From SIG603 sp964370635 (GTDB lineage Bacteria > Bacillota > Clostridia > Oscillospirales > Acutalibacteraceae): a stretch of DNA of 64,000 nt. Positions 52,388-61,502 of this stretch are shown here, in pieces. Position 1 is the stretch's first letter. Each line of letters begins with the position of its first letter. A model generated the notes under the pieces. The model was not told the DNA's origin. It searched no databases and saw only the letters and a program-made list of their open reading frames with translations. The position numbers and the translations under genes were made by a program. The stretch is taken from positions 62,001-126,000 of the forward strand of contig CAYJJU010000002.1 in the NCBI GenBank assembly GCA_964370635.1, written 5' to 3'.

Positions 52388-53746
52388 ATGAAAAAGTTTA
52401 TATCAATATTACTCGGCACAATCTTAATAATCCTAACAGCCTGTAGCACAGGCTCAGGCACAGAAAAGGCGAAAATCGAAATTATCCCAGAGGGCACAGA
52501 GCTTTCGGGCACGCTGATTATTTCAACCGATACTGAAGAAATAAGCGGGGTAGGGTTATTCGCGCTTGCAGATGGGTTTATGGACTTGCATCCTGGTGTT
52601 GAAATTGAAATCAACGAAACATATGACGACTATGATTCAAGGGTGAAATATAGCGAGCAATTAAAAGTAGAAATGCTTGCGGGAGAAGCGCCTGACTTAT
52701 TGCATCACTCTTTTGATTATAGCTCAAATTTTGCAATAGGCGGACTTCTGATGGATTTGAATTCATTTATAGAAAATGATGAAACTTTTATAAAGGAAGA
52801 TTATTTTATGAACTTACTTGAAGCTAGTGAGCTTGGCGGAAAGCAGTATCGTATGCCACTATACACAGCTCCGATAGAGTTTATTAGGTTTAGAGTAGAT
52901 GTCTTAGAGGCCGCAGGAATTGACCCTGACACAATAGACGCAGTAGACTATAAACTACTATATGAAATTTATGACAAAGCGATAGCAAGCGGAGAAGTAC
53001 CTGAACTTAAATATATAGGCAAAGACGGCTATGGGTCAATGTATTTTCTTGCACAAGAGATGGCGGCTTGTTTTGACCGTGAAACTATGACTGCAAACTT
53101 TGAAACAGAAGAATTTATAGAATATCTTGAAACAGCAAAAGCACATAATGCGCCAAGCGGTGGAGCAGATGGGTATTTGTTTATTGATGGAGTGGATGAA
53201 TTAATAGAAGCTACAGACTTTTTTGCAGTGAGCGTTACTATATCTCCATCAAATCCTCAAGAAGTCATGGGGAAAGACAGTAAAATAACAAAAGCCTATC
53301 CGGTGGTAACTTCTGCTGGGGAATTGGCGGTGCGTGATGGACTAGTAAGCATACCGACAAATGCAAATAATCCCGGACTTGCGTGGGAGTTCATTAAATA
53401 CTGTATTTATGAGAGTGAAGAAATACAAATATATTTGGACAAAGACATACCGGCAGGGTATTGGGGTGGCGATAGATTTTCAGGCTCAACACCCATAAAT
53501 AAAAATAATATGGAAAAATATTTCCAAAAATGTCTTCAAGGCTTCCCCGAAGAATATATAGAAGAAACTATCTCGCTTGTATACACCTATGACCAATACG
53601 AATTGATAAGCGATATTCCGTCTTCGGATTTAAGGACTGCGCTTTACCGGTTGGTAGTTGATTACTATAATAATTTACTAACAGCTGAAGAATGTGCAAG
53701 CGCTATGCAAGACAGAGTGGAGGTTTATTTTGCGGAGATAGAATAA
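52388..53746 (+). CDS. Extracellular solute-binding lipoprotein (array R, gene 1)
   Basis: A 452-residue lipoprotein. Signal peptide MKKFISILLGTILIILTAC has the lipid cysteine at 19, then STGSGTEKAKIEIIPEGTEL. This 5-prime end is almost identical to genes 2 and 3 of the array down to the DNA, while the body is different: LHPGVEIEINET, GEAPDLLHHSFDYSSNF, IENDETFIKEDYFMN. The last part returns to the shared pattern (LAWEFIKYCIYESEE, AMQDRVEVYFAEIE). In its body it is nearer to the later TDQSAKIY group than to genes 2 and 3, so head and body have different relatives. AAAAGGAGGAGCGTT precedes the ATG. Confidence 0.9.
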   Translation: MKKFISILLGTILIILTACSTGSGTEKAKIEIIPEGTELSGTLIISTDTEEISGVGLFALADGFMDLHPGVEIEINETYDDYDSRVKYSEQLKVEMLAGEAPDLLHHSFDYSSNFAIGGLLMDLNSFIENDETFIKEDYFMNLLEASELGGKQYRMPLYTAPIEFIRFRVDVLEAAGIDPDTIDAVDYKLLYEIYDKAIASGEVPELKYIGKDGYGSMYFLAQEMAACFDRETMTANFETEEFIEYLETAKAHNAPSGGADGYLFIDGVDELIEATDFFAVSVTISPSNPQEVMGKDSKITKAYPVVTSAGELAVRDGLVSIPTNANNPGLAWEFIKYCIYESEEIQIYLDKDIPAGYWGGDRFSGSTPINKNNMEKYFQKCLQGFPEEYIEETISLVYTYDQYELISDIPSSDLRTALYRLVVDYYNNLLTAEECASAMQDRVEVYFAEIE

Positions 53747-53848
53747 AAAATGCGTAGCATTTTTCAGTGAAGAGTGAAGAGCGAAAAGTGAAAAGTTGTG
53801 GCGAAACCACAATTTCCAGTGTAGACACAAAACAAAAGGAGGAGCGTT
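53747..53848 (+). repeat. Modular spacer after array R gene 1
   Basis: Hairpin AAAATGCGTAGCATTTT, then GTGAAGAGTGAAGAGCGAAAA repeats, TTGTGGCGAAACCACAA (a second hairpin), and the AAACAAAAGGAGGAGC leader end. Confidence 0.75.
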
Positions 53849-55228
53849 ATGAAAAAGTTTATATCAATATTACTCGGCACAATCTTAATAAGCCTAACAG
53901 CCTGTAGCACAGGCTCAGGCACAGAAAAGGCCAAAATCGAAATTATTCCCGAGGGTACAGAACTTTCGGGCACGCTTAATATTTGGAGCGATGCAATAGC
54001 GCATCAACATACTGATATAAATTCATTAAAACTTGGTTTTGAGGAACTTCATCCCGACGTTACCATAATTATTAACGATGAAAACAGCTACGTTGACTCC
54101 GATGGAAACACACTTGATGAAAAATACATGGCGGATTTAGGCATTAAAATGCTAAGCGGCAATGCGCCTGATTTGCTTTATAACCGCCATGACTTAGTGA
54201 CAAACTTCGTGCCTGCCGGATTAATTTATGACTTATATGAATTTATTGAGGCAGACGATAGATTTAATACAGAAGATTATTTTGAGAAAATATTAAAACT
54301 TGGAGAAATAAATGGTGGTCTATATTCAATTGCTGCTAGTGCGCTATTTGAGTTTTATAGATTAAGCGAAGAAGTACTAACGGCGGCTGAGGTCGACCCA
54401 GATACGCTTGAAAACATAGATTATAAATTCATTTATGATGTCTACAATAAAGCGACGGCAAGTGGCAAAGTCCCACAGCTTGAATACATAGGCGGCGGTG
54501 GAGCATTTCATGGTTTTTTTGAAGAATTGTCTGCGCACATTGATAAAGATAACTTGACCGCTAGTTTTAACTCGCCCGAATTTATAGATTACTTAGAAAT
54601 GGCAAAAACATATACGGGGCCTGACACTAGGCCAATAGGACACATGGTGCATCCAATTTACGCTGATTATGGCTTTCCCGAGACTCTTCCGAAAGATTTT
54701 CCATATATAGGGGTTTCTGTAGCTGCTGACTTGTTAGGAGGCGCGCAGGATATGTTGGCGGAAGTTGAGGGTTTAACAAAGCCTATTCCTTACCTTAATT
54801 TAAACGGTGAATATAAAATTCTGCCCGGAAACTCAATGTCAATACCGAGCAACTCAAAAAACCCAGAACTTGCGTGGGAATTCATCAAATACTGCGTAAG
54901 CGAAACAGAAAATTACGATGCGTCTATAAGATATTGGGGAAAGGCAAACGGAGCAAAATTTTGGAGCGGAATCCCCATAAACAAAAACAATTTAGAGCAT
55001 TATATGTCACCATTACTTGCTGGATATAGCAGTGAACAAAAAGAAGAATTTATGTCGTATATTGATACTGCTTTGAATTTACCATCCGCAGGAGCCACCC
55101 CGCCACTAGAACTTAATATAGCTATTCCCTTAATCGTTGCAGATTATTTAAATAGCATGATGACAGCCGAGGAATGTGCAAAAGCAATACAAGACAGGGT
55201 AGAGATTTATTTTGCGGAGATAGAATAA
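53849..55228 (+). CDS. Extracellular solute-binding lipoprotein (array R, gene 2)
   Basis: A 459-residue lipoprotein with the same head as gene 1 (ILISLTACSTGSGTEKAKIE). The body is closest to gene 3: ADLGIKMLSGNAPDLLYN, GLIYDLYEFIEADDRFNTED, DPDTLENIDYKFIYDVYNKA, and SEQKEEFMSYIDTALNL. The late marker reads NPELAWEFIKYCVSETEN and the end is CAKAIQDRVEIYFAEIE. Aromatic residues of the kind that stack on sugars are frequent in the body (YYxxW-like positions are not fixed), so a carbohydrate ligand is a guess only. Confidence 0.9.
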   Translation: MKKFISILLGTILISLTACSTGSGTEKAKIEIIPEGTELSGTLNIWSDAIAHQHTDINSLKLGFEELHPDVTIIINDENSYVDSDGNTLDEKYMADLGIKMLSGNAPDLLYNRHDLVTNFVPAGLIYDLYEFIEADDRFNTEDYFEKILKLGEINGGLYSIAASALFEFYRLSEEVLTAAEVDPDTLENIDYKFIYDVYNKATASGKVPQLEYIGGGGAFHGFFEELSAHIDKDNLTASFNSPEFIDYLEMAKTYTGPDTRPIGHMVHPIYADYGFPETLPKDFPYIGVSVAADLLGGAQDMLAEVEGLTKPIPYLNLNGEYKILPGNSMSIPSNSKNPELAWEFIKYCVSETENYDASIRYWGKANGAKFWSGIPINKNNLEHYMSPLLAGYSSEQKEEFMSYIDTALNLPSAGATPPLELNIAIPLIVADYLNSMMTAEECAKAIQDRVEIYFAEIE

Positions 55229-55363
55229 AAAACGCGTAGCATTTTTCAGTGAAGAGTGAAAAGTGAAGAGTGAAAAGTTGTGGCGAAATGCTTCGCATTT
55301 TTTGATTACAAATTGTTAAAACCACAATTTCCAGTGTAGACACAAAACAAAAGGAGGAGCGGT
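55229..55363 (+). repeat. Modular spacer after array R gene 2
   Basis: Hairpin AACGCGTAGCATTTTT, GTGAAGAGTGAAAAGTGAAG repeats, hairpin GCGAAATGCTTCGC, TTTTTTGATTACAAATTGTT, then the leader end and ribosome binding site of gene 3. Confidence 0.75.
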
Positions 55364-56737
55364 ATGAAAAAGTTTATATCAATATTACTCGGCACAATCT
55401 TAATAAGCCTAACAGCCTGTAGCACAGGTTCAGGCACAGAAAAGGCGAAAATCGAAATTATCCCAGAGGGCACAGAGCTTTCTGGCACTCTTGAAATTTG
55501 GAGCGACTCAGAAAACACAGGTAGAACATCTATAGAGGGTTTACGGGACGGATTTGAAGAAATTCACCCTGAGGTTGAGATAATTATTAATGACGGTCAT
55601 AATTATCTTGATAATTACGGAGCTCTGGACGATGAAAAATTCAAGGCGGATTTAGGTATTAAAATGCTAAGTGGTGATGCGCCTGATTTGCTATATAACG
55701 AAAAAGATTATGTTACAAATTTTGTGCCTTCCGGACTAATTTATGACTTATATGAATTTATCGAGGCAGACGACAGCTTTAATACGGAAGATTATTTTGA
55801 AGAGATATTAAGGCTTGGAGAAATTAATGGTAGTCTATACTCAATTGCCGATGGTGCTACATTTGATTTTCACAGGCATAATATAGACGTATTAGAAGCA
55901 GCAGATGTTCAGCCCGATACGCTTGAAAGTATAGACTATAAATTCATTTACGATGTCTACAATAAGGCGATGGCAAGTGGTGAAGTCCCGTATTTTACAC
56001 ATATAGGTATATACGGAAAGGCTTATGGGTTTTTGCAGGAATTGCCTGTCTACTTTAATAAAGAAACTTTGACTGCTAACTTTAACACAGCCGAATTTAT
56101 CGATTATCTTGAAACTGTAAATGCCTATACTGCACAGGACACAATGCCAATAGGTAATTTTGATTCCTATAATAACTCTGATTATTCCATTCCGATACCT
56201 GAGGACTATCCTTATATCGGCATGAGCGTATCAACACATTTGCCATATGGTCCGGAAGGGGTGTTAAGAGAGGACGAAAGCTTAACAAAGCCAATTCCCT
56301 TACTTAATTCAAGCGGTGAATATCAAATTAATCCAGGCAATGCAATGTCAATACCAAGTAATGCAGAAAATCCACAGCTTGCGTGGGAGTTCATTAAATA
56401 CTGCATAAGTGAAGTAGAAAATATGGATACATCTTTACTAAGTATAGGAAAAGTAAACGGAACAAAATATTCGGGCTATATGCCGGTAAATAAAAATAAT
56501 GCCGAGACCTATATTAATGCATCTCTAGTAGGATATAGTGATGAACAGAAAGAAGAGTTTATGTCGTATATTGATAAGGCTTTGGATTTACAGATAGCAG
56601 GCGCAGAGCCACCACATGAGCTTCTTGCCGCCGTAGTAGAGATATTAGAAGATTATCTAAACGACCTAATGACCGCAGAAGAATGCGCAAAGGCTATGCA
56701 GGACAGGGCGGAGATTTATTTTGCAGAGATAGGGTGA
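55364..56737 (+). CDS. Extracellular solute-binding lipoprotein (array R, gene 3)
   Basis: A 457-residue lipoprotein, sister of gene 2 over the whole length (FKADLGIKMLSGDAPDLLYN, GLIYDLYEFIEADDSFNTED, IDYKFIYDVYNKAMASGEVP, QKEEFMSYIDKALDLQIAG). The head is the STGSGTEKAKIEIIPEGTEL type. It ends CAKAMQDRAEIYFAEIG, with glycine as the last residue as in genes 5 and 6. Divergence from gene 2 is concentrated in the central ligand-facing part (about residues 200-320). Confidence 0.9.
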   Translation: MKKFISILLGTILISLTACSTGSGTEKAKIEIIPEGTELSGTLEIWSDSENTGRTSIEGLRDGFEEIHPEVEIIINDGHNYLDNYGALDDEKFKADLGIKMLSGDAPDLLYNEKDYVTNFVPSGLIYDLYEFIEADDSFNTEDYFEEILRLGEINGSLYSIADGATFDFHRHNIDVLEAADVQPDTLESIDYKFIYDVYNKAMASGEVPYFTHIGIYGKAYGFLQELPVYFNKETLTANFNTAEFIDYLETVNAYTAQDTMPIGNFDSYNNSDYSIPIPEDYPYIGMSVSTHLPYGPEGVLREDESLTKPIPLLNSSGEYQINPGNAMSIPSNAENPQLAWEFIKYCISEVENMDTSLLSIGKVNGTKYSGYMPVNKNNAETYINASLVGYSDEQKEEFMSYIDKALDLQIAGAEPPHELLAAVVEILEDYLNDLMTAEECAKAMQDRAEIYFAEIG

Positions 56738-56899
56738 AAAATGCGTAGCATTTTTTAGTGAAGAGTGAAAAATGAAGAGTGAAAAGTTGTGGCGAAATGC
56801 TTCGCATTTTTTGATTATAAATTGTCAAAACCACGGTTTCATTGTAGGGGCGACGTTTCGTCGCCCGTGAGGTTTACGCAAAACAAAAGGAGGAGCGGT
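56738..56899 (+). repeat. Modular spacer after array R gene 3
   Basis: The complete module set: hairpin AAAATGCGTAGCATTTTTT, GTGAAGAGTGAAAA repeats, GCGAAATGCTTCGC hairpin, TTGTCAAAACCACGGTTTC, hairpin GGGCGACGTTTCGTCGCCC, then GTGAGGTTTACGCAAAACAA and the ribosome binding site. AAACCACGG and CCGTGAGGTTT can pair as an outer stem. It is nearly identical to 59772-59933 and 61341-61502. Confidence 0.8.
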
Positions 56900-58294
56900 A
56901 TGAAAAAGTTTATATCAATAATTTTAATTTTAAGCTTAATTTCATTAATATCTTGCACCGACCAAAGTGCGAAGATTTATTCTGAGAATATGGGAAGCGG
57001 TGACAGTGTGAGCGATTTGGAAAGTGATGCAAAAACAGAACTTTCAGGCACACTTGAAATTTCAACGGCACTAGTTCAAGACGATGCAATGGGTTGGGGT
57101 GCTTCGATTCGTAAATTTCAAGAGCTTTATCCCGATGTGGAAGTGATTTTTAACGACACGGCTATAGATGTTTTGTCGGCAAGTTTTGAATCATATGACA
57201 TTGCAATGCAAAAGTATCAACAAGACTTAAGCCTTAAGATGATTTCGGGCGGCGCTCCCGATTTGATTGTAAACATGAGCGACTATACAACTCAGTTTGT
57301 GCCAAGCGGACTAATTTATGATTTAAACAAATTTATAGAAAACGACCCCGAATTTATTTATGAAGATTACTATATGAACGTCATAGAAGGGCAAGAAATA
57401 AACGGTGGTCTATACAGAATGCCCACCGAGTTTACATTTAAATCTATAAGATTTAGAAAAGATGTGTTTGACAATTTAGGGATAAGCGAAGACGAAATTG
57501 ACACCGTAGACTATAAATTCTTGTATGATTTATATTTTGACACAGTAGAAAGCGAAAATTTACCTGATGTTAAACAAATATTATTCGACGTTTTTGACGG
57601 CAAGGCGTTAATGTACAACGAAGAGCGTGCCGTGGCTTTTGACTCTAACACAATGACGGTAAATTTTAATGCACCCGAATTTATAGAATACTTAGAAACG
57701 ACAAATAAATACGAGCAAAACAGCCCATTTGCATTTTTAGCTTATGAGGGCGAATTATTTTCGCAAGATGGTTATATAGCAGTCGGCATGAATGTCGCAC
57801 CCTCGCCATCTGATGCGCTGATCGATGAAAAAGAAAATGTGACCAAGGCATATCCCGTTGTCACCTCTCAAGGAGAACTCATAGTAGAGGCAGTTGAAAG
57901 CATGACTATCCCAAAAGACGCTAAAAACCCCGAACTTGCATGGGAATTTATTAAATTCCACATATCCGAGGGCGAAGTTACATTTAAAACAGAAGACGGC
58001 CATGAGTATGGAAGCAAGGGTAATGGTTTAATACAAATAAATAGGAATAACCATTTAAACAATGCAAAAAGCACTTTCGAGTATTTTAAAAGAGATGAAG
58101 ATTTTACAGCCAAATATTTTTCATATTTAGAAAGTGCCCTTGAGCTACCTGTCGCGGCAGGTTTAACCGACATCCAGTTATCAGGTGCATTAAACTTACT
58201 TCAAATGGACTTTTATAACGGCCTAATGACAGCAGAAGAATGTGCCAAAGCTATGCAGGATAGGGCGGAGATTTATTTTGCAGAAATAGAATAA
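56900..58294 (+). CDS. Extracellular solute-binding lipoprotein (array R, gene 4)
   Basis: A 464-residue lipoprotein and the first of the second subgroup: signal peptide MKKFISIILILSLISLISC, then TDQSAKIYSENMGSGDSVSD. The body has GGAPDLIVNMSDYTTQFVPS and NKFIENDPEFIYEDYYMNVI. Against the pattern, the late marker reads LAWEFIKFHISEGE rather than FIKYCIYES, and the following GDRFF block is replaced by HEYGSKGNGLIQINRNNH. The frame is open 37 codons upstream through the spacer, but the ATG at 56900 follows AAAAGGAGGAGCGGT and starts the signal peptide. Confidence 0.9.
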   Translation: MKKFISIILILSLISLISCTDQSAKIYSENMGSGDSVSDLESDAKTELSGTLEISTALVQDDAMGWGASIRKFQELYPDVEVIFNDTAIDVLSASFESYDIAMQKYQQDLSLKMISGGAPDLIVNMSDYTTQFVPSGLIYDLNKFIENDPEFIYEDYYMNVIEGQEINGGLYRMPTEFTFKSIRFRKDVFDNLGISEDEIDTVDYKFLYDLYFDTVESENLPDVKQILFDVFDGKALMYNEERAVAFDSNTMTVNFNAPEFIEYLETTNKYEQNSPFAFLAYEGELFSQDGYIAVGMNVAPSPSDALIDEKENVTKAYPVVTSQGELIVEAVESMTIPKDAKNPELAWEFIKFHISEGEVTFKTEDGHEYGSKGNGLIQINRNNHLNNAKSTFEYFKRDEDFTAKYFSYLESALELPVAAGLTDIQLSGALNLLQMDFYNGLMTAEECAKAMQDRAEIYFAEIE

Positions 58295-58355
58295 AAAGTG
58301 TAGGGGCGACGTTTCGTCGCCCGTGAGGTTTACGCAAAACAAAAGGAGAAGACTT
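58295..58355 (+). repeat. Short spacer after array R gene 4
   Basis: Only the last module is present: GTGTAGGGGCGACG, hairpin GGGCGACGTTTCGTCGCCC, GTGAGGTTTACGCAAAACAA and ribosome binding site. Except for its last bases it is identical to 62910-62970. Confidence 0.8.
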
Positions 58356-59771
58356 ATGAAAAAGTTTATATCAATAATTTTAATTTTAAGCTTAATTTCA
58401 TTAATATCCTGCACCGACCGAGTTGCCGAGATTTATTCTGAGAATATGATAAGTACTGCGCAGGAGAGTGACACTGTATTTGAGGAAGAAGAAAGCGGTA
58501 CTGACACAAGCAACAATGTGCTGGTGATATCTTCTGATTTAGCGCCAATGGAATTCTCAGGGGTGTTGCCCCTTGTTGAGGGATTTAAAAAACTCCACCC
58601 CGATGTTGAAATTATTTTGAACGAAACCGGCATAGACCCCTTCACTGTCGGACCTCTTGAAAGCGTTATTGTATATGAAAAATACATGGCCGACTTAAGC
58701 GTTAAAATACTTTCAGGCGAAGCTCCGGATTTGCTTTTTAGCACAGGCGACTCCAATAGTGACTTTGCCTTTAGCGGACTCTTGTATGACCTTAATGAGT
58801 TTATAGAAAATGATGAAACTTTTATACAAGAAGATTTTTTCATGGAAGTATTAAATTCATGGGAGCTTGAAGACGCACTTTACAGCATGCCGACGGCATT
58901 TACATTTGGATTTGCTCGATTTAGGCAAGATGCACTTGATGCAGTGGGAATAAGTCTTGAGGGCGTGGAAAGTGTAGACTACAGATTTCTATTTGATACA
59001 TATTACACCGTACTTGACAGTGGGTTATTTCCTGAAATCACACATTTGGGCAGAGAAGAATACGTAGGTAAGGGAATTTTAACATTTGAGGAGCGAACAA
59101 GAAACTTTGATAAAGAGAGTATGACAGTAAATTTTGAAAGTGAAGAATTTTTAGATTTTCTTAATACTACTAACGGATACCTTGTCTCAGATAAGCCGTT
59201 TGGAAGTTTTTACATAGATGGCCCGGATAGTCTATTTGAGAGAGATGACTATTTAGTAGAAGGTTCGTACGCAACACTTTCCAGAGTCTTTAGTTTAACC
59301 GGTAAGCATGCGAAGGCAACAAAGGCTGTTCCGATTACCACATCTGAGGGAGAATTATTACTTAGCGGGGATAATTTAAGTATTCCAAAAGATGCCAAAA
59401 ACGCCGAGCTTGCATGGGAATTTATTAAATACTGCATATATGAAAGCGAAAAAGTGTCAACTTCTTATGATACCATCGGAGAGTGGGAGGGAGATAGATT
59501 TTATGATGCTATTCCTCTAAACAAAAATAACTTCCAGAAAATATGTGATGCGTATACAGTAGGTGAAACACAAGAGGCGTATATGACAGAGTATTATGAC
59601 TTTGTAATAAAAGCACTCGAGTTACCGCTAGCAACAAGAATTCCATCATCAACTCTAGGTTATGCGCTAGATGCAATACAAATGGATTTCTATAACGGCC
59701 TAATGACCGCAGAAGAATGCGCTAAAGCTATGCAGGACAGAGCGGAACTTTACTTTGCGGAGATAGGGTAA
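58356..59771 (+). CDS. Extracellular solute-binding lipoprotein (array R, gene 5)
   Basis: A 471-residue lipoprotein with signal peptide MKKFISIILILSLISLISC and linker TDRVAEIYSENM. Residues about 53-88 (NVLVISSDLAPMEFSGVLPL) are identical to gene 6, whereas the following stretch differs (TGIDPFTVGPLESVIVYEKY) and later parts share blocks with gene 7 (TYYTVLDSGLFPEITHLGRE, YVGKGIL). The end is CAKAMQDRAELYFAEIG. The ATG at 58356 follows AAAAGGAGAAGACTT. Confidence 0.9.
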   Translation: MKKFISIILILSLISLISCTDRVAEIYSENMISTAQESDTVFEEEESGTDTSNNVLVISSDLAPMEFSGVLPLVEGFKKLHPDVEIILNETGIDPFTVGPLESVIVYEKYMADLSVKILSGEAPDLLFSTGDSNSDFAFSGLLYDLNEFIENDETFIQEDFFMEVLNSWELEDALYSMPTAFTFGFARFRQDALDAVGISLEGVESVDYRFLFDTYYTVLDSGLFPEITHLGREEYVGKGILTFEERTRNFDKESMTVNFESEEFLDFLNTTNGYLVSDKPFGSFYIDGPDSLFERDDYLVEGSYATLSRVFSLTGKHAKATKAVPITTSEGELLLSGDNLSIPKDAKNAELAWEFIKYCIYESEKVSTSYDTIGEWEGDRFYDAIPLNKNNFQKICDAYTVGETQEAYMTEYYDFVIKALELPLATRIPSSTLGYALDAIQMDFYNGLMTAEECAKAMQDRAELYFAEIG

Positions 59772-59933
59772 AAAATGCGTAGCATTTTTTAGTGAAGAGT
59801 GAAAAGTGAAGAGTGAAAAGTTGTGGCGAAATGCTTCGCATTTTTTGATTACAAATTGTTAAAACCACGGTTTCATTGTAGGGGCGACGTTTCGTCGCCC
59901 GTGAGGTTTACGCAAAACAAAAGGAGAAGACTT
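59772..59933 (+). repeat. Modular spacer after array R gene 5
   Basis: The complete module set as after gene 3, with AAGGAGAAGACTT as the ribosome binding region, as for gene 5. Confidence 0.8.
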
Positions 59934-61340
59934 ATGAAAAAGTTTATATCAATAGTTTTAATTTTAAGCTTAATATCATTAATATCTTGCACCGACCAAA
60001 GTGCCCAGATTTATTCTGAGAATATGGGAAGTGCCCAGCAGGAAAGCGACACCGAATCAGAAGACAGTGACGATACTAATAATAATGTGCTGGTGATATC
60101 TTCTGATTTAGCGCCAATGGAATTCTCCGGGGTGTTGCCCCTTGTTGAGGGGTTTAAAAAACTTCACCCAGATGTTGAAATTATAATAAGCGACACGGGT
60201 GTAGATATGATGTCGTTAACAGCCGATGAAGTGCCGATTGCATTTAACAAATACATGGACGACTTAAGTGTTAAAATGCTCGCAGGCGAAGCTCCAGATT
60301 TGATTTACGGCACAAGTGACTATAATAACGACTTTGCCTTTAGCGGGCTTTTATATGACCTCAATGAATTCATTGACAATGATGAAACGTTCATAAAAGA
60401 AGATTTTTTCATGAACGTGCTAGAGGCCTGGGAAATTGCAGGTGGACTGCATAGCATGCCTAGCATTTTAATGTTCAACTCTGTGCGCTTTAGGCAAGAT
60501 GTGCTTGATGGCGTGGGGATAAGTCTTGATGAAATAGAAAGTGCAGACTATAAATTTTTATTTGACACATATTATAAAGTTCTTGACAGTGGCTTATTCC
60601 CTGAAATCACTCATTTAGGCAGAGAGGAATATGTTGGAAAAGCTCCTCTTACATCTGATGAAATGGCAAGTGCATTTGATAGAGAAAGTATGACTGTAAG
60701 TTTTGAAAGTGAAGAATTTTTAGACTTTCTTAACACTACTAACGGGTACGATGTCACAGACATTCCATTTGGTTTTTTCGCTCTAGACGGCTCAGATTTT
60801 CTCTTCCAAAGAGATGAATATTTAGTAGAGGGCTCAATTACAAGTGTCAGTAAAGCAACTTATTTAGTTTCAACACAAGCGAACGCCTCTAATGCTGTTC
60901 CAATTACCACATCCGAGGGAGAACTCTTCGTAACAGGGAATAACTTCAGTATTCCAAAAGATGCCCAAAACCCTGAGCTTGCATGGGAATTTATAAAATA
61001 CTGCATATATGAAAGCGAAACTGTTTCGACTGCCTTGGACGCTATTGGAGAATGGGAGGGCGATAGATTTGAAAGTGCTATCCCCATAAATAAGAATAAT
61101 TTCAAAAAATTGTGTGATGCGTACGCAGTAGGGGAAACACAAGAGGCGTATATGACAGACTTTTATGATTATGTAGTAAAATCACTGGAGTTACCTATTG
61201 CAACAAAATTGCCTTCAGCGACTTTAGCCCGTACTATAAGTAAAATACAAGTAGATTTCTATAACGGCTTAATGACCGCAGAAGAATGTGCAAATGCAAT
61301 GCAAGACAGGGCGGAGATTTATTTTGCGGAGATAGGGTAA
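59934..61340 (+). CDS. Extracellular solute-binding lipoprotein (array R, gene 6)
   Basis: A 468-residue lipoprotein, apparently mosaic. Its opening block NVLVISSDLAPMEFSGVLPL equals gene 5. The next block (DTGVDMMSLTADE, NKYMDDLSVKMLAGEAPDLI, VRFRQDVLDGVGISLDEIES) equals gene 7 with few changes. SFESEEFLDFLNTTNGY then equals gene 5 again. It closes with NPELAWEFIKYCIYESETVS and ECANAMQDRAEIYFAEIG. The ATG at 59934 is chosen over an open extension of 37 codons, for the reason given for gene 4. Confidence 0.9.
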   Translation: MKKFISIVLILSLISLISCTDQSAQIYSENMGSAQQESDTESEDSDDTNNNVLVISSDLAPMEFSGVLPLVEGFKKLHPDVEIIISDTGVDMMSLTADEVPIAFNKYMDDLSVKMLAGEAPDLIYGTSDYNNDFAFSGLLYDLNEFIDNDETFIKEDFFMNVLEAWEIAGGLHSMPSILMFNSVRFRQDVLDGVGISLDEIESADYKFLFDTYYKVLDSGLFPEITHLGREEYVGKAPLTSDEMASAFDRESMTVSFESEEFLDFLNTTNGYDVTDIPFGFFALDGSDFLFQRDEYLVEGSITSVSKATYLVSTQANASNAVPITTSEGELFVTGNNFSIPKDAQNPELAWEFIKYCIYESETVSTALDAIGEWEGDRFESAIPINKNNFKKLCDAYAVGETQEAYMTDFYDYVVKSLELPIATKLPSATLARTISKIQVDFYNGLMTAEECANAMQDRAEIYFAEIG

Positions 61341-61502
61341 AAAATGCGTAGCATTTTTCAGTGAAGAGTGAAAAGTGAAGAGTGAAAAGTTGTGGCGAAA
61401 TGCTTCGCATTTTTTGATTATAAATTGTCAAAACCACGGTTTCATTGTAGGGGCGACGTTTCGTCGCCCGTGAGGTTTACGCAAAACAAAAGGAGGAGCG
61501 GT
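61341..61502 (+). repeat. Modular spacer after array R gene 6
   Basis: The complete module set; nearly base-for-base the same as 56738-56899, including the 37-codon open frame into the gene. Confidence 0.8.

Noticed and set aside
53747..53848. Possible CRISPR-like repeats (GTGAAGAGTGAAAA units)
   Set aside because: The units are contiguous without unique spacers, and there are no cas genes.
56789..56899. In-frame 37-codon upstream extensions of array R genes 4, 6 and 7 (also 59823 and 61392)
   Set aside because: They translate the repeated spacer, lack a ribosome binding site, and would bury the lipoprotein signal peptide inside the protein; the ATG after AGGAG is the start.
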